Assembly: GCA_019155205.2 (NCBI GenBank)
Contig: JAHNZQ020003147.1
Span: forward strand, 1,275,293 to 1,339,292
DNA: 64,000 nt
From: Gracilaria vermiculophylla
Lineage: Eukaryota > Rhodophyta > Florideophyceae > Gracilariales > Gracilariaceae
Reading direction: 5' to 3'
Positions 42,123 through 51,955 of the stretch are shown one piece after another. A program made the position numbers and the translations under genes. The notes beneath the pieces were generated by a model. It searched no databases, was not told the DNA's origin, and was given only the letters and a program-made list of their open reading frames with translations. The stretch's first letter is position 1. The number at the start of each line of letters is the position of its first letter.

Positions 42123-42997
42123 CGTGAGGGTGGTCTTCTTCGAACGTGAAGAACGGTTAAAATGCAGAGACTGTTACTGTTTGTTAATGCCGCGCTGTGA
42201 AGAAACTCGGAACCATGCAAGCGCTTTCGGGATTGATGGTGAGCGGTGAACGAAGAGAGAAAGAGCTCTAGAGCGCGATCCGACAGAGTGCGCGCGCTCG
42301 AACGAAAGTGCGGGGTGCAAACGGGGCAAGTTCATATTACACCTGGTGTGTTGACGCATCCGTGCTCGGGTTTTAGTACAAGGGTACAAGGTTTCTGTCG
42401 TTGATGCGCGTTTGGCGCCAAAAACGGTGGCCAAAGTTCGTAGCGCAAACTTCGGGCCATAAACCTGTCATCGTTGTTTTGACGAAAATTTTGGCACACT
42501 CCCTGCAAAGAGCTTGCGGTAGCCCCGTAGCCGAAGCGCGCTGTCGGTATCCCATCATTGCTGTACTTTGCAGCCTGTGGGAAACACTCGACAGGGTATC
42601 AGCAGACACCTGCTCCGTCGACGAGCCGGAGCGAGCGCTGGACTGAAGGGACGCACATCGCAACGTGCGATGCCACCGCTTCTGCCTGCGACTTGTTATC
42701 CTCGAAGCACAGATTTTCCTGCCCAGGTTGACCAGCTCGATTTTGGAGAGCAGCCGCTTCTTGGTTCAGGATAGGAAGACTATTATACCCTCAACCAAAA
42801 AGTTTGGTTTAGCGCGTGGTATCCTCGCTGCATGTGCAACTCATCGATTTGAATTCCTTCAATCGGCAAACTGCTCTATTATTTTCACGGTTTCACTCGT
42901 CTGGCCTTGTTAGTTTTCTTCCGTTCCTCCTATTTCGAACCGTCTTCGACTGGTATCTGAGCCAAAATTTCTGCAACACCTCGGCACCATCATAGCA
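42123..42997. promoter_or_regulatory. Divergent region between ISWI and glycosyltransferase genes
   Basis: 875 bp between head-to-head starts. Frames of 80-96 codons occur on both strands with no motif. No TATA box is obvious. It should hold both promoters. Confidence 0.45.
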
Positions 42998-44233
42998 ATG
43001 GACACATTGGTGCACGCATATCGAAGCCTAGCGGCGCGTGCAGGCACAGCCGAGCCACTTGTACACGCAACTGTTACCACATACGCCGTCCTGCTCTTTT
43101 CAGCAGCCATCCTAAACCTCGTCGCACCGCAATGGGTATCTCGCAATGTCGTTGTTGATCCGCCTCTAGCCAATCATTCCAAACTCACTCCTTTGTCATC
43201 CATGAACCGGATTGATGCTTCTAGTGTTTCTCGCTGCATTTCCCGAGGTTTGATGCTTGGAATCGATGACAACCCCGTCATCAACCGCGTGCGCGCAGAA
43301 ATGGGATGTGGATGTCGAGTTCCGGATGTTTACGAACCTCACGAAACACCCACTGTGTGTGCAATTGTTCAAAGCTTCAACCACGAGCAAAACGTAGAGC
43401 GCATAGCAAGAGCCCTGATCAACAACCCTTCCGTTCAAGAAATCATTGTATGTGAGGACGGTTCAACAGACTCCAGCATGGACAGATGGATGGAGCAATT
43501 GCGAGACCACAAGCACTTCATCGTCGTCAGCAATAATTTGCACGAAACAAGGTGCTACAATCGCGCCATGCGCATGAGCTCAGCTGAGTATTTTGTGCTG
43601 ATGCAGGATGATGACTTGCCACCGGAACTAAAAGAGGAAGATTCCAAAGACGTTGTGTCTTTCAATTGGGTCAGCCATGCCCTCGAGTTGTTTGACGCTG
43701 ATCCAAGACTGGGCGTCCTGAGCGGGTTTATAGGCCAACTATGGGATGGAGAGGACAAAGGTTTTGAGTTTGGGGAGCAGACCAGTGATCATGGGGGAAC
43801 AAGAAAAGGAAAGACTCTTCGAATCCCGTTTCTAAGTTCTAGAACGTTGCATCCCTTCATGTACGTTGAATGCGCGTGGATTGCACCCCTCTTCATTCGC
43901 TCCGAAGCACTTCACCGGCTGGGGGGTCTCGACGTTGGCCTCTTTCGTGCTGGAGAGCCTGGAGTATGGCAGGACTGCGTTCTCAGCTATGCCTCATGGA
44001 ACGCAGGGTGGAGGGTCGGAGTTTACGATTCGAGCTTTCAACGTGGAGTTGGAGGCCACGGCTCCGCGAGTTCCCCTAGTAAGATCAAACTTCGTGGCGA
44101 GGTTTGGAAAAAAGCAAAAGACGCAGTCGATCAAAGATATGATAGGGCCTTTATCCACCAGCATGTCCTAACGCTTAACAACCAAACGCTGATGACAAGA
44201 TATGCTCCGGAAACCGGCAATTCCGAACCATGA
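42998..44233 (+). CDS. Family 2 glycosyltransferase, membrane anchored
   Basis: A 411-residue single-exon gene. A hydrophobic stretch near residues 25-45 (TTYAVLLFSAAILNLVAP) suggests a signal anchor, as in Golgi type II enzymes. The GT-A fold begins at about 118 with TVCAIVQSFNHEQNVERIAR. The nucleotide-binding motif IIVCEDGSTDSS lies near 150 and the metal-binding D-x-D appears as VLMQDDDLPPEL near 202. The acceptor half has PFMYVECAWIAPLFIRSEAL. GGLDVGLFRAGEPGVWQDCVLS follows and plausibly contains the catalytic base. Donor and acceptor are unknown; a role in cell-wall or protein glycan synthesis is an inference. Confidence 0.8.
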   Translation: MDTLVHAYRSLAARAGTAEPLVHATVTTYAVLLFSAAILNLVAPQWVSRNVVVDPPLANHSKLTPLSSMNRIDASSVSRCISRGLMLGIDDNPVINRVRAEMGCGCRVPDVYEPHETPTVCAIVQSFNHEQNVERIARALINNPSVQEIIVCEDGSTDSSMDRWMEQLRDHKHFIVVSNNLHETRCYNRAMRMSSAEYFVLMQDDDLPPELKEEDSKDVVSFNWVSHALELFDADPRLGVLSGFIGQLWDGEDKGFEFGEQTSDHGGTRKGKTLRIPFLSSRTLHPFMYVECAWIAPLFIRSEALHRLGGLDVGLFRAGEPGVWQDCVLSYASWNAGWRVGVYDSSFQRGVGGHGSASSPSKIKLRGEVWKKAKDAVDQRYDRAFIHQHVLTLNNQTLMTRYAPETGNSEP

Positions 44234-44435
44234 AGTCTCTAAATATTCACACTTGTAATTCTAAGATTCTCTTTGTCCTGAAGATTGGTTTGAACCTCTT
44301 GCAATACGCATGGGGTTGTGCCATTCTACACTAACATGTATCTCACTTGAGGCATCATTTATTTATTTCGTCCATGCAGATCACATCAGGATGATTCGGC
44401 GGCCATGGAGAGACTTCACGATTGCTGACCAGTCA

Positions 44436-45836
44436 TTAAAGACCTTTCATGGCAATTCGAGCTGCGGCAAGAGTTCTGTCGATATCAGCCTCTGTGTGTT
44501 GTAAACTAGTGAAACCTGCCTCGTACTGCGAAGGAGCTAAGTAAACCCCGTTTTCCATCATGGCGCGATGGTAGCGAGCGAACTTGTCAAAGTCGCATTT
44601 CTCCTTAACATCTTCAAAACAAGTTACTGGTCCCTCACAGAAGAAGAGACCCCACATGCCGTTTATGTGACCACCACACACTGCGTGCCCATTTTCTCTT
44701 CCAATATCTAATAAACCGTTGACAAGGCGAGCGGAAATTTTATCCAGGTACTCGTAGCTACCGGGTCTCTGCATTATTTCCAGGGTTTTAATGCCTGCAG
44801 TCATTGCCAGCGGATTGCCACTTAGCGTACCCGCTTGGTAGACAGGACCTGCAGGAGCAACTAAACTCATGATATCTTTGCGACCACCGTAGGCACCGAC
44901 CGGTAAACCACCGCCAATTACCTTTCCAAACGTAGAGAGATCGGGTTTGATTCCGAAGTAGCCCTGAGCACCACTGTACGAGATGCGGAAGCCAGTCATT
45001 ACCTCATCAAAGCATAGCAAAGCTCCTTCTTGTTCCGTGACCTCTCTGAGACCAGTAAGGAACTCCTTTGTCGGTGGAATAAACCCTGAGTTTCCAACGA
45101 CAGGTTCTAAAATAACCCCTGCAATCTCTCCCTTGTTCTGTTCAAAGACAGCCTTGACTGAGTTTAAATCATTGAATCTCGCAACGAGTGTGGTTTCGGT
45201 GGATGCTTTTGGTACCCCTGGAGAGTCGGGCAGGCCAAGCGTCAGAACACCTGAACCAGCTTGAACGAGGTACATGTCCGCATGGCCGTGGTAACAACCC
45301 GAGAACTTGAGAATTTTCTGTCGCTCGGTAAAAGCACGCATGACACGCACAACGCTCATGCATGCCTCTGTACCAGAGTTGACAAAACGAACCATCTCGA
45401 CACTCGGGACTGCATCGATAACCATTTTTGCCAACTGATTTTCCAGAACGCTCGGGGCACCAAAGCTGGTGCCTTTCTTGAGAGCCTCTTGAAGCGCGGC
45501 ATTCACCTCTTCGTTGGCGGCTCCCACGATTGCCGGTCCCCACGAACCGATGTAGTCAATATACTCGTTTCCATCGATGTCATAAGCCTTTGAGCCTTTG
45601 ACGGAATCAAAAACAACTGCATCGCCGCCGACTGACTTGAATGCACGCACCGGGGACGAGACGCCGCCGGGCATTAGATCAGCAGCCTCTTTCAAAACCC
45701 TTTGCGATTCGGATGTCTTCAGAGACTGGCTGGCAACCATGCTAACCGAGCGCTGGGAAGAGAGATTCGAGCGGCTTGTGAGACGCCGCGTGTGCAGCGG
45801 CAACGAAGCCATGAACGCGGGAATTTCAGGAGCCAT
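44436..45836 (-). CDS. GSA: Glutamate-1-semialdehyde 2,1-aminomutase, plastid
   Basis: ATG at 45836 gives 466 residues. The first 45 or so are Ser/Thr/Arg-rich with few acids, as in a plastid transit peptide. The mature enzyme starts at about [21 protein letters not shown]. Motifs: [36 protein letters not shown], and the PLP-lysine segment [19 protein letters not shown] near residue 300, then [17 protein letters not shown]. It converts glutamate-1-semialdehyde to 5-aminolevulinate, the entry to chlorophyll and haem by the C5 route, in the plastid stroma. It is strong evidence that the organism has a plastid. Convergent with the glycosyltransferase gene, 202 bp apart. Confidence 0.96.
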   Translation of the reverse strand: MAPEIPAFMASLPLHTRRLTSRSNLSSQRSVSMVASQSLKTSESQRVLKEAADLMPGGVSSPVRAFKSVGGDAVVFDSVKGSKAYDIDGNEYIDYIGSWGPAIVGAANEEVNAALQEALKKGTSFGAPSVLENQLAKMVIDAVPSVEMVRFVNSGTEACMSVVRVMRAFTERQKILKFSGCYHGHADMYLVQAGSGVLTLGLPDSPGVPKASTETTLVARFNDLNSVKAVFEQNKGEIAGVILEPVVGNSGFIPPTKEFLTGLREVTEQEGALLCFDEVMTGFRISYSGAQGYFGIKPDLSTFGKVIGGGLPVGAYGGRKDIMSLVAPAGPVYQAGTLSGNPLAMTAGIKTLEIMQRPGSYEYLDKISARLVNGLLDIGRENGHAVCGGHINGMWGLFFCEGPVTCFEDVKEKCDFDKFARYHRAMMENGVYLAPSQYEAGFTSLQHTEADIDRTLAAARIAMKGL

Positions 45837-46383
45837 TGTCAACGGTTGTCGTTGAATCGGTTAGAAGAGACGGCGAGCAACGCGAAGATGCCGGTAATTG
45901 AGCCGTAGTTCAAGGCAGCTTGTGTATCGTCCACCGCGACTGGGCAACGGTGAGGAGGACTCAGCTGCGGTTGGGTACGGGCGGGGGAATAGTCTGGAGG
46001 GTTTTGCTGACATGTTGAGATCTCTGACGATTCTGTGATCCCCACGCGGTGAGACGAGATTGGCCCGGAGGTGGTTGGATCACGGAGCGTAACTGGTTCA
46101 GGGGCATCGCGCCTCAACAATTTTTGGACCACTAAAACAATTGACTGTAGCGTGGAGCCGGCGGCGTTTGTTGGGGATTCGGTGCGGCGTTAACCACTCG
46201 CCAAGTCCGGCAAGAGCAACAGCGATCACGCATCGGATGCTCCAACTGGGCAGCCGAACACACAGCAAGCGGCGCCCTAACCCCCATTCCGAGCGTCGCG
46301 CAACCCAGTGACTCGTAGTGTGCACTTCCGCATCCTGAACAGACGTTGCGCGCTGCACCCAGATCCGGGTCTGCTTCTCAAAG
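45837..46383. promoter_or_regulatory. Divergent region between GSA and a small-protein gene
   Basis: 547 bp between head-to-head starts. No clear TATA box or RNA gene. Open frames on the minus strand have no recognisable content. Confidence 0.45.
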
Positions 46384-46596
46384 ATGGCCTCATCCACTCC
46401 CGCCTCATTCGTTCCTGATGATGACAAAGATCAAAACACCGCCAACATAAAGGAGCTCATCGCCACCGGTGCTCAAGATTTCAAACTTGTTTTTCTTTAC
46501 CCACTTTGCACAGGAATAATGACCGGTGTTGGTTTCATCCTTGGAAAGCGGCTTGGCGAGAGGTACTTCTACGGCGGAGTGGGAAAATCTCCGTAA
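46384..46596 (+). CDS. Small single-span membrane protein with a glycine-zipper helix
   Basis: ATG at 46384, in good context (CAAAGATGG), opens a 70-residue protein. A polar acidic N-terminus (FVPDDDKDQNTANIKELIA) precedes one hydrophobic helix, LVFLYPLCTGIMTGVGFILG, that contains a G-x3-G-x-G-x3-G-like spacing and ends in KRLGERYFYGG. Such zippers mediate packing in small mitochondrial or plastid membrane proteins. I cannot assign a family. It is convergent with the first channel-like gene (184 bp apart). Its short length and clean composition make it plausible but unproven. Confidence 0.55.
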   Translation: MASSTPASFVPDDDKDQNTANIKELIATGAQDFKLVFLYPLCTGIMTGVGFILGKRLGERYFYGGVGKSP

Positions 46597-46780
46597 CTGC
46601 ATCATCACAAACCATGTCGTGGAAGACCTTGAGCAGTTAATCGATCCGATGTACAAAATTACTATGCGAAATTGAACTTTATTCAACAGGGGCCGATAGC
46701 CATCTAAATTGATTGCGATTCATGTGTTCTTGCCAGCGCAAGCAATGTCCAAGACTTTTGAGCGTTGCTATGAAACCCCG

Positions 46781-48643
46781 TCACTTCCGTTCGGTCTCGG
46801 TCGTTGGGTAAACAAGCGAGTGAGCAGGTGCGACAATTAGCGTGAAGATACATATTCCGGTAAACAATCCAATGAACTCAAACACATCGACTACAAATTC
46901 TGGCCAAGTCATTGTTGGAGTCGTGATAATCGTTTCCGTCTCAAATGTATCAAAGTCGAAGTGAACATTGTATAGATCAACTGCACTTTGAGCGAGTTCG
47001 TGTGAAGCTGACATGCTTTGTCTGATCTCATACTCAGTTTTGCCCTGATTCAATACTTTTTTAAATATGTATCTAGTGTTTTGAGTCGCTTCAAATGCAG
47101 AAACCTTCGTATGAGGCGATACTATTGGCGTGCCATCGACACCGTCTGCTTCTTCTGCATAGAGTTCCAGACTGTCGAAAGTGAAAAAATCCTTTTCCAG
47201 GGTTAGACGACTTGGACCCGCAATTTTAGGATCACTCGCACTCCACGAGTAAGCTGAATAGTACGGTCCGGATCCTGTCTTTACCCACCGTTCTTGCGCG
47301 TTGCGATCAAACTGATAAGAAATATCCGCTTTATCCCTGGATGGATAGAAGAAACCAGAGAAAAAGTAAACATTGCAACAAAAATCAAAGAACGTTTGGC
47401 TGTCGTCACGGAACCAGTCCACTCCAATAGTCTTTTCAAAGTCTTCACCCTTGAAGTCCAGGATGCCTTGACCTTCTAGTTGTTCAGCGTACTTTTGAAT
47501 CTCGTCTACAAAAAGAGACACTACCATGATATTCCGCCTATGATAACCTGTCTGACAGGCTGCCAAAAGTTTTGTTCTATAAAATATTATATTCACCGCT
47601 GAGTGTAAGATGGTGCCCTTTTCGGTTTTGGGAGGATAAAGCAGAAGTCTTGATTTGTAACCCAACCTTATGCAATGAAAACAGGTTTTCGTATTCGCTT
47701 GGTTTTGAATACTGAAATCAGATTTGGATCGCAAAGCAGTTGTTTCTCGTACGACATCAAAACCTCCATTTCCGTCGCATGCAGAGACATCTCGAGCTAC
47801 AAAAACGTCTTCCGACTGCAACTTCGTAGAGTTGCTCAAAACATCGGGATATGTAAAATCTGAGATAACCGAAGAGGTAGATTGGTTGTATCGAATGAAT
47901 CTTTGAATTCCAAAAATAGGTAGCCCAGGAAACATTGATGTGGGATAGTGTGAGTAGCTTGGAATATTGGGGGCAAAATTGCATATCGTTAAGGCCGGAA
48001 GCTCTTGAGCTTGCTTTTGCGAGCGTTCAACGTGGATTGCAACGTGCCTCTGAGCATACCAAAAGTCGGCGGAAAGAAACCCCAAAGTGATCATCATTCC
48101 AAAGACAGCAAAAACCCAAGCAGTCGTTGTGAGACAAAAGAAACTCTGGTCAACAGTATCAGCGGATTCAAGATTACCATGCTTTGCAGTGATTTTCCCG
48201 TTGCTCATCAAAATATTCAGCAGCGTTCCTCCTTTGCTTGATAACGTTTGAGATTCTTCAAAAATGCGTGATGAAGTGGCTTTTGGAAATCCATCCCCAT
48301 ACGCGGAGTCGAACGACAGCATCAGAGGATCCTGAACTTGCAGATCGTTTTCAATCTCTGTTGCCCACGAATCGAAATCAACTCCATAATCTCCTCCTTC
48401 TGCAGTAGCATTTGATAGCAAATGACTAAGACGCATTCGATTGTCAGCAAGGAACTCATCCAACAAGGCAACATCTTCTCCACTTTCCACTTTTTCCTGA
48501 CGAGTCGCCCCCAATTTTGCGAGACCATTTACGACTCTCTTAAAGGATTGTAGTTCTAAGTTGCTATCATTGTATTTCTTTTCGGCCACAAGCAGATTTC
48601 TTGATACATTTCTCACCACTTCTTCTTTCTCATGCTTGTCCAT
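46781..48643 (-). CDS. DEG/ENaC/ASIC-like two-helix channel protein, copy A
   Basis: A 620-residue single-exon gene. A 165-residue cytosolic N-terminus contains a His-Gly pair (H155-G156 in ITAKHGNLES) just before TM1 (about 170-192), where DEG/ENaC channels have their conserved HG gating motif. Directly after TM1 comes ELPALTICNFAPNIPSYSHY (from 214), close to the family's post-TM1 F/L-P-A-(V/L)-T-I-C-N signature. The loop of about 390 residues has several Cys, including CFHC (321-324) and FCCNVYFFSGFFYPS (421-435). TM2 (about 583-605) reads FVVDVFEFIGLFTGICIFTL, matching the family pattern D-x4-G-L-F-x-G-x-S/C. In the filter position it has G596-I597-C598 instead of G-A/S-S. The C-terminus is short. 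Function as a sodium channel is inferred. Confidence 0.65.
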   Translation of the reverse strand: MDKHEKEEVVRNVSRNLLVAEKKYNDSNLELQSFKRVVNGLAKLGATRQEKVESGEDVALLDEFLADNRMRLSHLLSNATAEGGDYGVDFDSWATEIENDLQVQDPLMLSFDSAYGDGFPKATSSRIFEESQTLSSKGGTLLNILMSNGKITAKHGNLESADTVDQSFFCLTTTAWVFAVFGMMITLGFLSADFWYAQRHVAIHVERSQKQAQELPALTICNFAPNIPSYSHYPTSMFPGLPIFGIQRFIRYNQSTSSVISDFTYPDVLSNSTKLQSEDVFVARDVSACDGNGGFDVVRETTALRSKSDFSIQNQANTKTCFHCIRLGYKSRLLLYPPKTEKGTILHSAVNIIFYRTKLLAACQTGYHRRNIMVVSLFVDEIQKYAEQLEGQGILDFKGEDFEKTIGVDWFRDDSQTFFDFCCNVYFFSGFFYPSRDKADISYQFDRNAQERWVKTGSGPYYSAYSWSASDPKIAGPSRLTLEKDFFTFDSLELYAEEADGVDGTPIVSPHTKVSAFEATQNTRYIFKKVLNQGKTEYEIRQSMSASHELAQSAVDLYNVHFDFDTFETETIITTPTMTWPEFVVDVFEFIGLFTGICIFTLIVAPAHSLVYPTTETERK

Positions 48644-49145
48644 ATTCTTGGACTGGTTTCTTAGGGAATTCTAGTTTCGTGAAAATGATACCTATCTCAA
48701 TATCATCAGCTTTTAGCTGTTCAAAAAAGGATTCTAATACTATGTCCGAAAGTGGCTGAGGTACGAAAGAAATATTCTGTTCAAGGCGGAGAATTTCTGG
48801 GTGAGGTGAAATGAAATTGCTGTGAAGTTACATGAAACGATTTGCCGAGAATAACCGACAGCGACGTGCCATGAAATGCTCTTTTTTTGGCTTCTCAAGA
48901 CGCTATTGAAAACAAGATATTCATTAACGTTTTCGGTGCAGCTCTTGTGGAGTGTACTGGATTTCATCTTTAGGCCAAGATGGATACTCATATCCCTCGG
49001 CTGATATTCCAAAAAATCACTGCTCATTCCGTATTCCTGTTCTTCGAACCAAGTGACATACAGTCTTTGATTCATTTTCTTCAACACATCAAAACTTATT
49101 TTCACGTCTCTTGAAAGCGAAGGCAAGTTTGTATTCCACCCGAAA
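48644..49145. promoter_or_regulatory. Shared 5' region of the two channel-like genes
   Basis: 502 bp separate the divergent starts of copies A and B, so their promoters adjoin or overlap. The stretch is AT-rich. A 128-codon minus frame (49126-48740) crosses it without an ATG at its open end and without recognisable motif; it could be a missed exon but is not supported. Confidence 0.5.
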
Positions 49146-51071
49146 ATGAACGTCGTTAGAAAGAGACGTGTTTCTCACCCAAACCAACAAGAGAACGATG
49201 ATTGGTCCGAGAGCAAGCTAGCGACTGAATTCAGAGAACTGGCCATTGATGATGTACATGGAATGTATTTTGCTGTCGAGAAATCTACCGAGGAGCTTGA
49301 TGCTCAAATGGAAGCGGCCCGGCAAACAGCGGAACGGATCGCAAATGATCCCGACGACTTTTATCCGACTGACCTTCTTCCAGCCAGTTGTGCCGTTGAT
49401 CAGGTGAGCCATATGTTCACGGCTGCTGAAGTAAATGAGGCACTGCACAGAGAGGATACCGAATTCAAGGGGCGTTCATCTCTTGTACGCAGGGCTTCGT
49501 CGTTCCGAGCAAAGGACGGTCCCACTTCTGCGGGGGTAAGGAGGAGCGCCAGTGGAACATTGTCCGGCGGACCGAGCCAGGGTGAGAATGGACGATCAAA
49601 GTTGTCACTAGGCATTTTTGGATCCGGTTCATCTATTTTTAAGTGGAGTCTTTCAAATTACTTGCAATCCGTGGCCAGTACGAGGGAGAAGAGAATCGTC
49701 GCCGTATCTGCATGGTTGCTGGCTCTGACTGGTCTCATCATTTCGTTGGTTTTCGTGACGAAGGACTTCTTGGCAAGCAGGGGCGAATTGGCAAGCACGA
49801 TTGGTTTCGAGAAGACGGATGTTGTTGAGCTGCCGACTCTGCACTTGTGCACGACCGGCACAGAACTGCCGCCGTTTTCCTACCTTCCAAACGGACGGTA
49901 CCAAGGGCAGCCATTGGTTTGGCTCGATTACATTTGGAGCACGAGTTCGAACGCAAGCTTTGCATACCCTGAAACAAAACTGTTACCGCAGGTAAGAGTG
50001 GAATCTTTCACGGCTGCTGGGGGCCAATGCATCGCTTTGAACCAAATGGACCCAGCGCATTTTGAATCGGAAAACACAAACCTGCCGTCGTGCTTCCATT
50101 GCTTCACGATAGAGAGGGATGCTTTGTTTCGGCTGGAGGAGAGAAGTGGCGCAGACTCCAAAGCGCCTGCGCACAAGTTCGTTGTGCGCGTGTCCCAGAA
50201 TGGGCTGGTGTCGAGATGTCGGCAGACGTCGTTCGGCCTGCCGATGTACCTGATAGAGTTCTTTCGCAGAGAGATGGTGCACTACAGTTTGGACTTGAAG
50301 CTGCTCGAAATCTTGGACTATGGAGGGTACGACCCGCAGGATGAGACACACAAGTACATTTTGTGGCCTGCGTACCGGAGAGGGTTTCGAAACAAGACGA
50401 CGGACGCGAGAATGGTGGACCAAGCGGACATGTTTTGCAACGTGTACATGTTCTCGGGTTTCTTTTACCCTTCGACATCTACTGGGGTGCGGTATAGATT
50501 CAACAGCGAAAGCTTTACGTGGGAGAGAAGTGGTGGCGGACCGTACTACCCCAAGGACTTTGGTTCAATCTCAGGAAAGCGGTCGGCGCTAAGTATGCTG
50601 AGCCACAGCGCAAGAATCGGAGAGGAATTGCTTGAGGCACAGGCGTTGTATCCAGGACAGCACCTGTTCGTGACGACAAACTATTCGGACGACGGTACGA
50701 ATGAATTGCTGGGGGTGGTGCCAGCGGCGAAGGTGGCGTTCCTGCATCTGGAACGCAATCTGATCCTCGGAAAGAACGAATCGTTCCAGTCGCACGCCGT
50801 GTTGGAGGACATGCGCAGCGGGGACGTGAGGGCGCAGGCGGACATGTACGTGATTGAGGTGAGCATGAGGAGCTTTCTGACCAAGGTGGTGGGGAAGCAG
50901 GCGTCGGTGTCGTGGTCGGCGTTCATTGCGGACTTTTTTGGTTTGACGTCGCTGTTCCTGGACGTGTCGGTGTACACGCTGATCATATCTCCGCTGATTG
51001 TGCGGGCGCGCAAGCAAAAGCTGCGGATGAGAAAGAGGCAACGGCGCGCAAACGAAGGCAACGCGGCGTGA
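49146..51071 (+). CDS. DEG/ENaC/ASIC-like two-helix channel protein, copy B
   Basis: A 641-residue single-exon gene, head to head with copy A and clearly its paralogue. TM1 lies at about 184-205 (IVAVSAWLLALTGLIISLVF), followed by ELPTLHLCTTGTELPPFSYL (from 228), the same post-TM1 block as in copy A. CFHC recurs at 316-319 and MFCNVYMFSGFFYPS later. A shared G-P-Y-Y motif follows it. TM2 (about 593-615) reads FIADFFGLTSLFLDVSVYTL, fitting the DEG/ENaC TM2 pattern, but its filter triplet is D606-V607-S608, placing an acidic residue at the usual Gly. The tail is short and strongly basic (RARKQKLRMRKRQRR). No HG motif precedes TM1. The 180-residue N-terminus is Ser/Arg-rich with possible phosphorylation sites. 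Codon GC rises toward the 3' end. Confidence 0.65.
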   Translation: MNVVRKRRVSHPNQQENDDWSESKLATEFRELAIDDVHGMYFAVEKSTEELDAQMEAARQTAERIANDPDDFYPTDLLPASCAVDQVSHMFTAAEVNEALHREDTEFKGRSSLVRRASSFRAKDGPTSAGVRRSASGTLSGGPSQGENGRSKLSLGIFGSGSSIFKWSLSNYLQSVASTREKRIVAVSAWLLALTGLIISLVFVTKDFLASRGELASTIGFEKTDVVELPTLHLCTTGTELPPFSYLPNGRYQGQPLVWLDYIWSTSSNASFAYPETKLLPQVRVESFTAAGGQCIALNQMDPAHFESENTNLPSCFHCFTIERDALFRLEERSGADSKAPAHKFVVRVSQNGLVSRCRQTSFGLPMYLIEFFRREMVHYSLDLKLLEILDYGGYDPQDETHKYILWPAYRRGFRNKTTDARMVDQADMFCNVYMFSGFFYPSTSTGVRYRFNSESFTWERSGGGPYYPKDFGSISGKRSALSMLSHSARIGEELLEAQALYPGQHLFVTTNYSDDGTNELLGVVPAAKVAFLHLERNLILGKNESFQSHAVLEDMRSGDVRAQADMYVIEVSMRSFLTKVVGKQASVSWSAFIADFFGLTSLFLDVSVYTLIISPLIVRARKQKLRMRKRQRRANEGNAA

Positions 51072-51634
51072 TGCGAGCGCGGCGGGGCGCCGGCGCTCGG
51101 CAGCCGGCCGACGGCGGCGGCGAGTGGCGGTCCGCGGGCCGCGGGCCTGCACAGTGGGTAAAGCGCGAGAGGGAGCACGGGCGCGGGCGCGCGAGCGCGG
51201 CACGGCAGGGCGACGCGCGCGCGCGGCGGCGTGGCGGCGCGGCGGGGGAGCGTGGGCGGCGACGCGGCGCGGCGCGGGGCGGCGCGGCGCGGCGCGGCGC
51301 GGCGCGCACGTTGCGGCGCGCGGGCGGCGGCGGGCGGCGGCACGCACGCGCGCGCAGCGCTGCGCAGTTTGGAACAGCGACACAGGGGGCGGCGCGAGCG
51401 CGCGCGCGCTCGCGCGAGCGCGCGCACATGCGGCGCGGCGGAGCGTGCGCCGCGCGCGCGCGCCGCGCGCACTCGCGATCACATGGGCGGTGCTCGCGCG
51501 GGGGTGGTGGGCGATGGCACGCGCGAGCGCGCGCGCTGCCGCCGCGTGCCGTCGTGCAGCGCGGCGCGGGCGGCGCGAGGCGCAGGCGGCGGCGCGAAGC
51601 GCAAGCAGGCCGGTGGAGCGCAAGCTGCGGCGGT

Positions 51635-51856
51635 GGAACGAAAGCGGCCGCGACGAAGCGCAGGCGGCACCGACGAAGCGAAAGAGGCAGTGACGAAGCG
51701 CTGGCGACGAAACGAAAGCGGCCGCGACGAAGCGCAGGCGGCACCGACGAAGCGAAAGAGGCAGTGACGAAGCGCAGGCGACGAAACGAAAGCGGCCGCG
51801 ACGAAGCGCAAGCGGCACCGACGAATCGAAAGCGGCGGTGACGAAGCGTAAGCGGC
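51635..51856. repeat. Three-copy 74-bp higher-order minisatellite
   Basis: Copies begin at 51635, 51709 and 51783, exactly 74 bp apart, each starting GGAACGAAAGCGGCCG or GAAACGAAAGCGGCCG. Each copy is itself built from about four 14- to 20-bp subunits with the core GACGAAGCG(A/C)A(A/G)GCGGC. Copies differ by few substitutions, so the 74-bp duplication is fairly recent. Confidence 0.9.
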
Positions 51857-51955
51857 AGCCGAGCGCAAGCGGCAGCCGAGCGCAAGCGGCAGCCGAGCGC
51901 AAAGCGGCAGCCGAGCGCAAAGCGGCAGCCAAGCGCAAGCGGCAGCCAAGCGCAG
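51851..51955. repeat. Six-copy 17-18-bp minisatellite (GCGGCAGCCGAGCGCAA)
   Basis: Six head-to-tail units of GCGGCAGCCGAGCGCAA, some with an extra A and the last two with CCAAGCGCA. It abuts the 74-bp array and shares its GCG-AAGCGGC core, so the two arrays probably have a common origin. Confidence 0.9.

Noticed and set aside
48740..49126. 128-codon minus frame between the channel-like genes
   Set aside because: Begins without an ATG and shows no motif; copy A already has a complete-looking N-terminus.
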